Source: an uncultured Oceanospirillaceae bacterium (GTDB lineage: Bacteria > Pseudomonadota > Gammaproteobacteria > Pseudomonadales > Balneatricaceae). From it: DNA of 64,000 nt. Positions 36,515 to 45,699 of this stretch are shown here, piece after piece. The stretch covers positions 62,001-126,000 of the forward strand of contig CAKZPE010000085.1 in the NCBI GenBank assembly GCA_937138495.1. The letters are read 5' to 3'. A program made the position numbers and the translations under genes. Numbering within the stretch: the first letter of the stretch is position 1; each line of letters opens with the position of its first letter. The notes below the pieces were generated by a model. The model had not been told where the DNA came from. It did not search any database and saw only the letters and a program-made list of their open reading frames with translations.

Positions 36515-36542
36515 GCTAAAAAATGCCTGACACTGGTCAGGC
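36515..36542 (-). terminator. Terminator of the PhnD/histidine kinase operon
   Basis: GCCTGAC and GTCAGGC pair around ACTG, overlapping the kinase stop codon; read leftwards it is followed by ATTTTTTAG. Confidence 0.75.
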
Positions 36543-38210
36543 GGATACACTGCTGGTCTGGTTGTCTTCTGCCTTTACCTGTCCAGGGGATACAGACCGG
36601 TCTACAGCTTCCGGTTGGATGGGTAAACGCACAATAAAGCGGCTGCCTTTACCTACCACGCTCTGTACCTGAATGCGGCCGCCATGTTCTTCGATAATGC
36701 CATGGCTGATAGACAGTCCCAGCCCGGTACCGGAGCCCACATCCTTTGTCGTGAAGAACGGATTAAATAATTGCTTCTGCACGTCCGGCGTCATGCCACA
36801 ACCGGTATCCCGGATACTGACGATGACTTCGTTATTGATAAACCGGGTGCCAATAAAGATCTCACCGTTTTCATCAATCGCCTGGCCAGCATTGACCATC
36901 AGGTTCATAAACACCTGATTGAGCCGCCCGATATTACAGGTCAGTTGTGGCAGCTCGGCATAATCTTCATGGACGGTGCATTTATATTTCAGCTGATTCG
37001 CGGCGACCTTAAGGGTACTTTGCAATGCCCCGTTGATATCCGCCGGCGCCAGCTGTTCATCATCTTCGCGGGCAAAACTTCGCAGCCCTGAAACAATCGC
37101 TTCGACCCGGTTCACCCCATCCATGGATTCCACAATCAGCGGATCAATATCTTCAGCTGTGTATTCAATGTCGAATTCTTCACGGGCTGCCTGTAACGCT
37201 GTTTGCAGCGACTCCATGTCGCTGTGCTCTGCCAGCAGTTCATCCAGCCGCTGGACGTAATCCGTCAGGTTTTTACTGTAGGCCTGCAGGCTGCCCAGGT
37301 TACTTTTTACAAAGCCCACCGGATTATTTATTTCGTGTGCGACCCCTGCAGCCATGGTACCCAGCCCCGCCATTTTCTCAGACTGCACCAGCTTCGCCTG
37401 GGTTTCTTTAAGCGACTTAAACGCCTTCACTAACAGAGCATGTTTTTTCTGCAGTTCTGCCGTTCGCTTCTGTACCCGGGCTTCCAGTGAACGGTTCAGT
37501 TCCAGAATCTCTGCTTCAAAACTGTCCCGCTGTTGACTGGTTTTCGTCAGGTTCTGCGCCATGGTATTAAAAGCTTCGCCCACTACAGCAATTTCATCTT
37601 TCCCTTTCACCGGGATGCTGATGTTATATTTACCGCTGCCGATTACCTTTGCCGCCCGTTGTAACACATTCAGCTGGCCGGTGAGATACCCTCCAAGTAA
37701 GAACGAGAACAGCGCCACCAAAAACATTTCCACCGATGCCAGTGTCATCCCCCAGGTATACACCTGATTAATTGCCTGATTAATACTGGCAATGTGGATG
37801 CCGATTTCTACCTGTCCGTAGACTTCACCGCCTTCTTCGATATTGACGATGACATCGAATACATCATCGTCCACCAGGCTAACATCCGTATCCGCAATAA
37901 AAGGTTCTTTAAGATGGCTGATATCCCCGGACTCAGCAAACACATCCCCGTCCGCTGACAGTACCCGGGCGTATACCAGATCCGGGTTCTTCAGCATTTC
38001 ATCGGTAAAGGTTTCCAGAGAAGCAAGGTCATAGGAGAGCACTGCATCCTTGGTGGTGGTGGCAAAGAGGGTCGCCGTGGTCTGGGCACGTTTCACCAGC
38101 GCTTCATAGTTCGAATCGCGCATGAAGTTCATCATCGTCACCAGCAGGACGATCAGTAACGAACCCTCAATCAGCGCCACCCCAAGGATGGTTTTAAGGC
38201 GGATAGACAT
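36537..38210 (-). CDS. Membrane sensor histidine kinase (HAMP, HisKA, HATPase)
   Basis: Inner-membrane sensor kinase of 557 residues. Transmembrane helices at about 8-28 and 150-172 flank a periplasmic domain; HAMP (about 172-225) and a coiled coil (about 230-270) follow. The H-box is MAAGVAHEINNPVGF, the N-box QVFMNLMVNAGQAI, G1 RDTGCGM and G2 GTGLGLSISHG. The NPVGF style H-box belongs to the HPK4-like group. Its gene follows the PhnD-like binding protein by 27 bases and a response regulator further up, suggesting the three form one sensing pathway. Confidence 0.92.
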   Translation of the reverse strand: MSIRLKTILGVALIEGSLLIVLLVTMMNFMRDSNYEALVKRAQTTATLFATTTKDAVLSYDLASLETFTDEMLKNPDLVYARVLSADGDVFAESGDISHLKEPFIADTDVSLVDDDVFDVIVNIEEGGEVYGQVEIGIHIASINQAINQVYTWGMTLASVEMFLVALFSFLLGGYLTGQLNVLQRAAKVIGSGKYNISIPVKGKDEIAVVGEAFNTMAQNLTKTSQQRDSFEAEILELNRSLEARVQKRTAELQKKHALLVKAFKSLKETQAKLVQSEKMAGLGTMAAGVAHEINNPVGFVKSNLGSLQAYSKNLTDYVQRLDELLAEHSDMESLQTALQAAREEFDIEYTAEDIDPLIVESMDGVNRVEAIVSGLRSFAREDDEQLAPADINGALQSTLKVAANQLKYKCTVHEDYAELPQLTCNIGRLNQVFMNLMVNAGQAIDENGEIFIGTRFINNEVIVSIRDTGCGMTPDVQKQLFNPFFTTKDVGSGTGLGLSISHGIIEEHGGRIQVQSVVGKGSRFIVRLPIQPEAVDRSVSPGQVKAEDNQTSSVSA

Positions 38211-38237
38211 AGTAAAGGTTGTCGCTCTTTCCGCCGG

Positions 38238-39053
38238 TTACAGCATATGATCAAGCAGCGTGATGTTCAGACCGCGAACATCATCCCAGTCGGCATCACT
38301 GGCCGGCGTAAAGGCCTTAAAGTTAATCTGTTTGAGCAACTTAGCCCCTTCCGGGTCCGCTGCCATATCCACCAGCGCCTGTTGCAACGCAGAAGCCGCA
38401 TCACTGCTGACATTCGGCCCAACAGCCACCGCATGTGGAGTATAACCATCGGTCGTCCAGAGCACTTTCAGTTGGTCACGTACCGCCGGATCGGTGTTAT
38501 TGAAGGTACGGATGACGCCGCCACCGGCCGGGAAAATCCCCTTGGCTACGTTGAGATACACTGAGTCATGGGACGAGACATATTTCGGGTCGAACTCGAT
38601 GCCTTTCTGAGTCAGGTTAGCCCGCGGCACCACACTGGCCGCAAATGCCGCCGGAGAAGGAAACGCCAGCTTTGAGCCGTCCAGCCCTTGCAGGTCTGCA
38701 TAGTCGCTGTCTTTACGTACCACCATAATGCCTTTGATACGCTTATTCTTCTGCCGGGCAATCGCCCTGTAACCCGGTTTCTGGTTAAACACCGTAAAGT
38801 GATACGGATTCATATAGGCAATGTCGTAATCGCCCTTCTGCAGCCGTTTTTCAAACGTAGGAATGTTCTTAGCGGTGGTAAATTTAATCTCATGACCGGT
38901 CTTTTCACTCAGATATGCGGTAACCGGGGTCCAGAGCTTGGCAAGTTTTTTCGCCGATTGCTGGGGCACAATGCCGAAGGTAAAGGTTTCCGCCTGTACG
39001 CCCAGACTGAGTAATAAACCTCCGGTAATCAGTACACTGTGTAATATCTTCAT
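38238..39053 (-). CDS. PhnD-like periplasmic binding protein
   Basis: Periplasmic solute-binding protein of 271 residues with a signal peptide (cleaved after about VQA, residue 21). It has the phosphate/phosphite/phosphonate-binding family pattern: FGIVPQQSAKKLAKLWTPV, the ligand-loop phrase YDIAYMNPYHF, and FPSPAAFAAS. No ABC permease or ATPase for it is nearby. Its place between a response regulator and a histidine kinase argues for a role as a sensory co-receptor rather than in uptake. The ligand is unknown. Confidence 0.87.
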   Translation of the reverse strand: MKILHSVLITGGLLLSLGVQAETFTFGIVPQQSAKKLAKLWTPVTAYLSEKTGHEIKFTTAKNIPTFEKRLQKGDYDIAYMNPYHFTVFNQKPGYRAIARQKNKRIKGIMVVRKDSDYADLQGLDGSKLAFPSPAAFAASVVPRANLTQKGIEFDPKYVSSHDSVYLNVAKGIFPAGGGVIRTFNNTDPAVRDQLKVLWTTDGYTPHAVAVGPNVSSDAASALQQALVDMAADPEGAKLLKQINFKAFTPASDADWDDVRGLNITLLDHML

Positions 39054-39136
39054 TATGCTGTTCCTTGTAAGTAATCCTTGCTCACTGGTGAATACTCTGT
39101 GTATCCACCAACGACTGCTACTGTCTGCCTCACCCT

Positions 39137-40414
39137 TTAGCGGGCATCGACATAAACCTCTAACTGTTCTCCCAGATTTTCTTCCATTTCGGTTAGTCGG
39201 TTGATGGTATCCTGATCCAGCTTCACGCCGGCACTGAGTAACAGCACCCCCTGCTCACTCAGCAGATCCCGGGTCAGTGACATGCCCGGTTTCATACCAT
39301 GGCTGAGAATCCGCTCGTCCTGAATCACTTCGCCTTCTTTCGCCAGTGAAGTCACCGCCCCGCTGAGGGTGTCTATCAGGTGGCTGTCGTAGCGCTTTCC
39401 TGCAAACTCTTTCAGGAACTGTATGGCTTCTTCCGAACTGTACGGCCTTGGCTGATAGCGACCGTTAATCAGTTCAACAAAGTCATTCAGTACCGCTAAT
39501 ACCTGGGCGCTGCGGCTGATATGCTCCGCGGTCAGCCCGTTCGGATAGCCGCTGCCATCCAGGTATTCTTTATGCTGTAACACAATCTGACTGGCAGCAT
39601 GCAGGGGCTTTACCAGTACCATGGACGCATTCGCCATCACCGGATGGCGCTGATAGCGACGCTGCTGCTCTGCGTTCAGGTCCACATACGCCGGCTTAAG
39701 CAGTTCATCATCGAAACTCAGCTTGCCGATATTGCGCAGCTGCCAGGCATAAAAAAGCTGTTTAAGGCCGGGGCCGGTAATATTGAGCCGTTCCGCCATT
39801 AACAGCAGCAGTTTATTCAGGTTCTGGTTATACCGGCTGTCCTGCCCCATGCGTCTTGCCGTCAGGGAAGAGAACATCCGCACCACGGCGCGGTAACTGT
39901 TCTGAAGATTCTGATGGCTGTCCCGCAGTTGCCGGGTGCGCTGTTCAACTTTTTGTTCGAGGGTTTTATTCAGCTGTGCCAGTTCGCGGGTTTTCTGGGC
40001 TTTAACAGCTTCCAGTTTATCCGCCCGCTGGCGCAGTTCAGTGAGTTCAAAGCCTTTGGCTACAACGCTGAGTACTTCATCGTCCTTCCAGGGCTTGGTC
40101 ATGAAGCGGCTGATCTTACCTTTATTAATGGCATCAATAGTGGCCTGGGTATCGGAATACCCACTCATCACAATGCGTTCGGTATCCGGCCAGCGCGCGG
40201 CGACATTTTCCAGAAATTCCTCGCCACCCATTTCCGGCATACGCATATCGCTGATCACCAGATCCACCGGGTGTGCTTCCAGCACCGCAAGCCCGGCCTT
40301 GCCAGACTCTGCCGTATAGACTGTGCATTTCATCCGGCGCAAAATCCGCTTCAGGGCACTCAACACCGAAGGTTCATCATCAACCAGCAATAAGCTGCGC
40401 TCAGGAAATTCCAT
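39137..40414 (-). CDS. Response regulator with degenerate HD-GYP domain
   Basis: Cytoplasmic regulator of 425 residues. Receiver domain 1-120 with phospho-acceptor D56 and K107. A helical linker of about 60 residues precedes an HD-GYP-like domain (about 165-390). The GYP segment is kept (DGSGYPNGL, H261-K-E ahead of it) but the metal-binding HD pair is R217-N218 and the second His of HHE is Lys, so cyclic-di-GMP phosphodiesterase activity is doubtful. First gene of the operon with the PhnD-like protein and sensor kinase, hence probably that kinase's partner. Confidence 0.88.
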   Translation of the reverse strand: MEFPERSLLLVDDEPSVLSALKRILRRMKCTVYTAESGKAGLAVLEAHPVDLVISDMRMPEMGGEEFLENVAARWPDTERIVMSGYSDTQATIDAINKGKISRFMTKPWKDDEVLSVVAKGFELTELRQRADKLEAVKAQKTRELAQLNKTLEQKVEQRTRQLRDSHQNLQNSYRAVVRMFSSLTARRMGQDSRYNQNLNKLLLLMAERLNITGPGLKQLFYAWQLRNIGKLSFDDELLKPAYVDLNAEQQRRYQRHPVMANASMVLVKPLHAASQIVLQHKEYLDGSGYPNGLTAEHISRSAQVLAVLNDFVELINGRYQPRPYSSEEAIQFLKEFAGKRYDSHLIDTLSGAVTSLAKEGEVIQDERILSHGMKPGMSLTRDLLSEQGVLLLSAGVKLDQDTINRLTEMEENLGEQLEVYVDAR

Positions 40415-40540
40415 ACACTTTGCATCCTTTAATTAACAGTGCTGAGCCATCACTGCTGTATTTCAGCGTTTCAGACGGCCTAACTGTTTGTTTCTTATAG
40501 TACATAGTAAACGTACTTCAAAAACTCTGACCAGAAGTCT

Positions 40541-40555
40541 GCTACCCAAAGCGAG
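40541..40555 (-). promoter_or_regulatory. Shared motif upstream of response regulator genes, copy 1
   Basis: GCTACCCAAAGCGAG on the + strand lies 127 bases ahead of the HD-GYP-like regulator start. An identical 15-mer lies ahead of the GGDEF/EAL regulator and a variant ahead of the REC-HPt gene. Confidence 0.5.
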
Positions 40556-40600
40556 TCTCGCCCCCACACAACGGGGTTTCATACCGGCAGACCTCACTCC

Positions 40601-42583
40601 TTAAGTGACAACATCCAGCATAATCAGCGGCTGATTTTCCAGCAGTTTCCGGAACTGATCCGCAGATACCGGTGGGCTAAAGAAGAATCCCTGAATCTCA
40701 TCACAGTTAAGGCCGGTCAGAATATCCAGCTGCTCCCGGGTTTCCACCCCTTCTGCCACCACCTGCTTCCCCATGTCGTGGGACATATGAATAATATTCT
40801 TCACCAGCTCAAAGGCTTCCCGGTTAACCCCCAGCCCGGTGATAAAAGACCGGTCTATCTTCAGGGTGTCTACGGGTAACTGGTGCAGATAGTTCAGGGA
40901 TGAATAGCCGGTGCCAAAGTCATCAATAGCCAGCCTTACCCCGAGTGCCTTCAATTCTTTTAACAATCCCAAACTATGGCTTATATCCTGCATCAGAAAG
41001 GTTTCTGTAATTTCCAGCTCGATTTGTGAGGCATGCAGAGAATTCTGATGAATTAAATCCTGCACCCTTTCCAGAAGTGCATCATCCTCCAGTTGACGGC
41101 CGGATAAATTAACTGACAGTACAAAATCAGGTAGCCCCTGAGCTTCCCAAACACGCTTCTGAGCACTGGCGGCTGCCAACACCCAGTCACCGATCGTATC
41201 GATAAGACCATTTTCTTCCGCCATGGGAATGAATACCGCCGGAGAAATCACCCCTTTAGTGGCATGCTCCCACCGAAGCAACGCTTCAGCACCGGCGATC
41301 CGGCCATCCGGCATCGAGACTTTTGGCTGATACAACACAAACAACTGATCCCGTTCAAGCGACCGATACAGATCCGATTGCAGGGACACAAATTCACTGT
41401 CATTGGCATTCATCCGGTTGCTGTAACGCACCATGTTACGCCGCCCGCCGCGGGAGGCTGTGTTGGCCGATACCTGAGCGTTACGCAACAGTTCACCGGC
41501 ATCAGCGCCGTCGTCAGGGGACTGAGCAAACCCGGCCCGAAAGGCCACATGTAATTCCCGACCGGAAAAATACACCAGATCACTGAACGGCTGAAGCATC
41601 TCTTCTAACTGATGACATATATCCAGAGTGCTATAGCCACCAGCAATAAACAGTGCGAATTCATCACCACTCATCCGTCCCAGGCTGGCACCATCAGGCT
41701 TACCTGCCATCAACTTCGTTGCAACCGTCGCCAGAAGTTGGTCCGCCTGCTGATAACCAAGGCTGTCGTTAAAGCGGCGAAAACCATTAATATCCAGATA
41801 AATAATCGTTACTGGTGCGTCACTGCTGCGTAATAAGCGATCCAACTGATACAACAGTTCCTGACGTGACAGTAAATTCGGAATCGCCAATGTATCCAGT
41901 TCAAACAGTTGCTCAATGCGGAACATTCTTCGTTGGTTGTGCAGTGCCTGGCTACTGATCCGCAACATCTGCCCATTAGTGTTATCCTGTGCTTCCAGCT
42001 GTCGCTGTTCACTACTGCTCAGATACAGCAACTGCTCAGGCCGCAACATTGGCAGCACTTCTTCCAGCGGCACACCGGCCACTTCAGCAGTAAGATTCAG
42101 CAGCTGGCAGGCTTTCTGATTGGCATAAAGCGTGCGCCCTTCCGCATCCGTTTCCAGCAGGGCGTGTTCATGGTTTTCAAGATAGGCATGCTGATCGCTA
42201 ACCTGCTGACGTTCCTGCCAGCACACAAACGCATCATGTAAACATTTAAGCAGATCATCAGGTTCCCAAGGCTTTTGCAGATAACGGAAGACTGCCCCTT
42301 CATTAAGCACCCGGATAACCACATCCAGTTCGGCATAGCCAGTCAGTAAAACACCCACAACATCGGGATACTGTTGTTTAATGCGGGTCATCAGTTCATC
42401 ACCGGTCATCTCCGGCATACGTACATCCGACACCACCACCTGCACCTCGGTTGTTGCCAAAATATCCAGCGCTTCCCGGGCAGAACCTGCTACCAATACT
42501 TCATACTCCGTAAGACGTAACTGTCGCTGCAATGCAGTCAGCATTGCAGCTTCATCATCTACTAACAAAACCCGTTTGAGCAT
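40601..42583 (-). CDS. Response regulator with PAS, GGDEF and EAL domains
   Basis: Signalling protein of 660 residues from the ATG at 42583 (AAGGAAACAGGGA upstream; a 25-residue longer frame is rejected). Receiver 1-120 with D53, a PAS-like domain (about 140-250), a GGDEF domain (about 255-415) with SGDEF in place of GGDEF, and an EAL domain (about 420-655) with intact AEALLRW and DDFGTGYSS-type motifs. The kept EAL and altered GGDEF suggest a cyclic-di-GMP phosphodiesterase with the GGDEF part perhaps regulatory, though SGDEF forms can be active. Monocistronic, with the shared motif 100 bases ahead. Confidence 0.9.
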   Translation of the reverse strand: MLKRVLLVDDEAAMLTALQRQLRLTEYEVLVAGSAREALDILATTEVQVVVSDVRMPEMTGDELMTRIKQQYPDVVGVLLTGYAELDVVIRVLNEGAVFRYLQKPWEPDDLLKCLHDAFVCWQERQQVSDQHAYLENHEHALLETDAEGRTLYANQKACQLLNLTAEVAGVPLEEVLPMLRPEQLLYLSSSEQRQLEAQDNTNGQMLRISSQALHNQRRMFRIEQLFELDTLAIPNLLSRQELLYQLDRLLRSSDAPVTIIYLDINGFRRFNDSLGYQQADQLLATVATKLMAGKPDGASLGRMSGDEFALFIAGGYSTLDICHQLEEMLQPFSDLVYFSGRELHVAFRAGFAQSPDDGADAGELLRNAQVSANTASRGGRRNMVRYSNRMNANDSEFVSLQSDLYRSLERDQLFVLYQPKVSMPDGRIAGAEALLRWEHATKGVISPAVFIPMAEENGLIDTIGDWVLAAASAQKRVWEAQGLPDFVLSVNLSGRQLEDDALLERVQDLIHQNSLHASQIELEITETFLMQDISHSLGLLKELKALGVRLAIDDFGTGYSSLNYLHQLPVDTLKIDRSFITGLGVNREAFELVKNIIHMSHDMGKQVVAEGVETREQLDILTGLNCDEIQGFFFSPPVSADQFRKLLENQPLIMLDVVT

Positions 42584-43024
42584 TCCCTGTTTCCTTATGA
42601 AATACCTATACCTACAGAGGAGACATACGTGAAAACAACTGGTTATATTTAATAGCACAACCGGGAAGTAGAATCATTGGAAGCTACCCAAAGCGAGAGA
42701 CAAACTCAAAAAATAACCTGATCAAAAACGCTTACCAATAACATTCAAATAGCTAAGTCATATTGACCCGCAATCACTCACTTAAGGCGCAAAAACTCTT
42801 TTTCACTTTTTCGGATTACAGTCACACTTACCAACCCAAGGATATTGCAGATGCATCTAAAAAATCATGCGTAATGAATCACTCATCAGATAAACAATCA
42901 TTGCAGTACGATCATCAATCGTAAACACTCATCAACAGCCCAACAAAAACATTAAGCTATCTATATAAAGCATTGATTAAATTGAATAAAGAAAACAAAC
43001 AATCATGTAAGTCATTAATAAAAA
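42584..43024. other. AT-rich gene-free region
   Basis: About 440 bases, clearly richer in A/T than the flanks, without a supported gene. Contains the motif copy at 42683. The remainder holds no structure I can name. Confidence 0.5.
42683..42697 (-). promoter_or_regulatory. Shared motif upstream of response regulator genes, copy 2
   Basis: GCTACCCAAAGCGAG, identical to copy 1, lies 100 bases ahead of the GGDEF/EAL regulator start. Confidence 0.5.
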
Positions 43025-43357
43025 TCAGAGGCCTGCGCAGCGGTATTTACCCGCGATCAACGCAAGCTTATCTAACTGATCATTAATACACACATACACT
43101 TTACAAGGAGATTTTCCCGACGCACGCAAGCAGGTTAGAAAAGACTCTGTCGCTTTACATTCCTGTGCATGATTTTCAATCTGAATAACTATCTGCCTTA
43201 TGGCATTTGAAGCGCGAACGTCTTCATTATTAAGCTGGAAAGACAGATAATGGATGCGATCGGTGAGACTACTAATACGGGTATCACGCTGAATTGAATT
43301 AAGTAAATCGATAATTTCTGTTCTGGTACGGTCTATTCGGGTTGAAACTGCTGTCAT
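43025..43357 (-). CDS. Hypothetical protein, 110 aa
   Basis: Unrecognised protein of 110 residues. Predicted mostly helical (long runs such as TDRIHYLSFQLNNEDVRASN), with five Cys in the C-terminal half: C73, C80, C88, C93 and C107 approximately. No signal peptide or membrane segment. It is supported by a good ribosome binding site (AGGGAG, 8 bases before ATG) and sits in an AT-rich patch between signalling genes. Function unknown. Confidence 0.6.
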   Translation of the reverse strand: MTAVSTRIDRTRTEIIDLLNSIQRDTRISSLTDRIHYLSFQLNNEDVRASNAIRQIVIQIENHAQECKATESFLTCLRASGKSPCKVYVCINDQLDKLALIAGKYRCAGL

Positions 43358-44157
43358 ATGGCACTCCCTGTGCTGTCTGGGCTGATCACAACTTTTCTTT
43401 GCGATCCCTGCTCTTCGTCACCCTATCCGTATTGTACCCTGATATTTAACGGTTGCCATACCGTTGCTCCCATAGAATTCAATGCTTCACATATTCAAAA
43501 GCAGCAACCTCATACAAGCTATAACCCTAGCCCCAAAACATTGATTGCTTTTGATTATGTACTTTTCAGACTGAAGCAGTTTGTGAATATCAATGACAGT
43601 TCAGTTCAAGCAGATGTTCAAAAGCAAACTTTCCACCCGATAATCAGCGCTACGACAATTTATCGCAAACGGAATAGCTGGAAGGAATAGGCGTCTATCG
43701 TTTGAGGCTTCCCCTATCACTTTCAATCGGATACGTGCCCAAAAAGAAGCTATTCTTTTCAGCAAAGTACCTGAAAGCAGTGAATAGCATCTATAAATAT
43801 AGAATTACTCGAATGTACAACGTTCGTAACCATGTTTATCTATATTGTTTTAGGGAATTACATCTACCTGTGTAAGGCACTGCCGGCACTCAGAAATGAG
43901 AGTTACAGCACAATGTCTTCCGGACAGTGGAAACAGCTGGAAATATATAGTGAATTGTTAAGAGCACAGGACGATCGCCCCTGGTTTCTGTTTTATATTA
44001 CCTATCAAGTAGCTAATTGCTACCGGCCAGTTGTTGCTGATTATCCTCACTGCAACCCTTGGGTATTTCAGCTGGCAACCGGAAGGCCTTCACCTTCACG
44101 TGCAAATATGCGTATTCCTTTTGGCAGAAAAAGTGCTAATGGTAAGCACCTGAGTCA
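43358..44157. other. 800-base region without a firm gene
   Basis: The left half reads open on the + strand but lacks a ribosome binding site and any recognisable protein. The right half contains the fragment noted at 43913. The base composition is AT-rich up to about 43900. Confidence 0.45.
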
Positions 44158-44311
44158 TCACAGTTTCTCACTCACATGGTTTTCCAACTGTTTCAGACAG
44201 TTGCGGCTAAACCGGACAAACGCCGGCAGATTCGCCATCACCTTTGGCATATCGGTGTCACACAGGCCTTCCAGCTTCCGCGCCAGTGCGGATACCTTCA
44301 TCAGCCCGTAA
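43913..44311 (+). pseudogene. Possible gene fragment
   Basis: An open frame from ATG 43913 begins MSSGQWKQLEIYSELL and reads like real protein for about 60 residues (YITYQVANCYRPVVADYPHC), then runs antisense into the 3' end of the REC-HPt gene, where its composition turns artefactual. A weak GAGAG lies upstream. I take it as a decayed or truncated gene, or chance. No family recognised. Confidence 0.25.
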
Positions 44312-44976
44312 AGCGCAGAACTGCTGCCAAAGGTGTGCAGCTGATGTTTCACATTGCCCGGATCAGCACTGGCGCTCACCTCAAGGCTTTGCAGGCAGGT
44401 ATTCGCGTCTTTAAGGAATATATCGATCAGTGACGGCAAGGTGTCAGCACCGACATCCTGCGCCAGCCGGGATAAAACATCAGCGGAAAATTCAGCCGGT
44501 AACGGCTGCTCTGCAGAGTTGTCGGCAGGACTGGCCGCATCGACGGAGATAACCGCCACTCGGGAAGCCGGCGTCTGTGGGGGTGGCGTTTCTGCTGGCG
44601 ACTGGCTAACCCGGCCTTCAAAAGCCTCGGCAATGATCGCCAGCAGCTCGTCGTTATCCCAGGGTTTTGCCAGGTAGTAATCCACCACCCCGGCGGCCAG
44701 CGCTTCTTCAGTGCTGTCGTAATCTGACTGGCCACTGAGCATCAGGCGCGCAGCATCCGGCCAGCGCTGTTTAACTTCTGTGAGAAATTCGATGCCATTC
44801 ATCTGCGGCATGCGGAAATCACTCATTACCACCTGCGCAGGACTCTCTGTCAGTAGCTCAAGCGCTTCCTGCCCACCACTGGCGGTCAGTAACTGAAAGT
44901 CCTGTTGCCTTAATACCCGGCGTAATGAAGCAACTACCGCCGGGTCGTCATCCACCAGCAACATCCGTTTTTCCAT
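44158..44976 (-). CDS. Response regulator with C-terminal HPt domain
   Basis: REC-HPt protein of 272 residues from the ATG at 44976 (AAGGAG upstream). Receiver 1-120 with phospho-acceptor D53 and K104. A Pro/Ala-rich linker (about 122-165) leads to a histidine phosphotransfer domain (about 165-262); H211 in KHQLHTFGSSSALYG is in the place of the phospho-relay His. It would pass phosphate between a sensor kinase and another receiver. Stand-alone transcription unit with a version of the shared motif 117 bases ahead. Confidence 0.87.
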   Translation of the reverse strand: MEKRMLLVDDDPAVVASLRRVLRQQDFQLLTASGGQEALELLTESPAQVVMSDFRMPQMNGIEFLTEVKQRWPDAARLMLSGQSDYDSTEEALAAGVVDYYLAKPWDNDELLAIIAEAFEGRVSQSPAETPPPQTPASRVAVISVDAASPADNSAEQPLPAEFSADVLSRLAQDVGADTLPSLIDIFLKDANTCLQSLEVSASADPGNVKHQLHTFGSSSALYGLMKVSALARKLEGLCDTDMPKVMANLPAFVRFSRNCLKQLENHVSEKL

Positions 44977-45092
44977 GGCGATCATCTCCTTAGATGCCGG
45001 ACAGGCCATAGCTCACCTGTCAAAACGCTCGTATTACAATGCTTTCAGCATATCGGGATTTGACGGACAACGGGGGACGATAACAGGGGAAA

Positions 45093-45107
45093 TTACCCAA
45101 ATCGGGA
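45093..45107 (-). promoter_or_regulatory. Shared motif upstream of response regulator genes, copy 3 (variant)
   Basis: TTACCCAAATCGGGA matches the motif at 11 of 15 positions (core TACCCAAA-N-CG-N-G), 117 bases ahead of the REC-HPt start. Confidence 0.4.
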
Positions 45108-45141
45108 TAAATACGTGCTTTCAGATCTTAGAAAATAAGGT

Positions 45142-45678
45142 TCAAACCAGATTATCCCGGATAAACGCGGCATAAACCGCATGGCTAAGAATGCGGTCTC
45201 CGACCTTTTCCCGGTGACTGATGACGCCCTCAAGCTGCATTCCTAACCGCTCGCACACTGCCCGGCTCGGCAGATTTTCTGCGGCAACGGACACCTGTAC
45301 TTTACTGACATTAAGATGGGCAAAAGCATGCTCTGTCATTGCCTGGCAGGCGCGCGTCATGATACCCAGCCCCTGATATGACTGTATTAACCAGTAACCA
45401 ATATCCGCCCGCTGCAGGTCTGCATAAATCGCATTAAACGATATCATTCCAACGATCAGGCCACGATAGATAATCGCGAACGACATTCCGTCAGCTTGCT
45501 GTGCACGCCTTCTCTCGGCGCTGATAAAATCACTGAATGCTTCACGGGTTTTACAGTGACGGGGCCACTCCAACCACTCAGCCAGATATGCATAATTTTC
45601 AGATACGAGTCGCTGAAATACCGGCGCCATTTCTTCGGCTACCGGTTCTAACTGAGTATCCTGATCAATCCTGATCAT
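45142..45678 (-). CDS. GNAT-family N-acetyltransferase, RimJ/RimL-like
   Basis: Acetyltransferase of 178 residues. The fold is recognisable from DIGYWLIQSYQGLGIMTRACQAM (acetyl-CoA loop Q-G-L-G-I near 101-106) and NLPSRAVCERLGMQLEGV near 150. The sequence resembles ribosomal-protein-serine or -alanine acetyltransferases, but the acceptor is not determined. ATG at 45678 follows GGAGG; a GTG one codon upstream is the alternative. Confidence 0.85.
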   Translation of the reverse strand: MIRIDQDTQLEPVAEEMAPVFQRLVSENYAYLAEWLEWPRHCKTREAFSDFISAERRRAQQADGMSFAIIYRGLIVGMISFNAIYADLQRADIGYWLIQSYQGLGIMTRACQAMTEHAFAHLNVSKVQVSVAAENLPSRAVCERLGMQLEGVISHREKVGDRILSHAVYAAFIRDNLV

Positions 45679-45699
45679 CACGCAATATCCTCCGGGAAA

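Larger units (their letters stand above)
35977..36536. other. 560-base gene-free region with repeats
   Basis: No convincing gene. It holds the promoter of the cysteine-synthase-like gene, a short imperfect tandem repeat (36337-36416), a 14-base direct repeat at 36252 and 36493, and the terminator of the histidine kinase operon at its right edge. Confidence 0.6.

Noticed and set aside
43358..43690. Rightward frame of 110 codons next to the 110-aa hypothetical gene
   Set aside because: It shares the CATATG start of the opposite gene, lacks a ribosome binding site and has no protein-like pattern.
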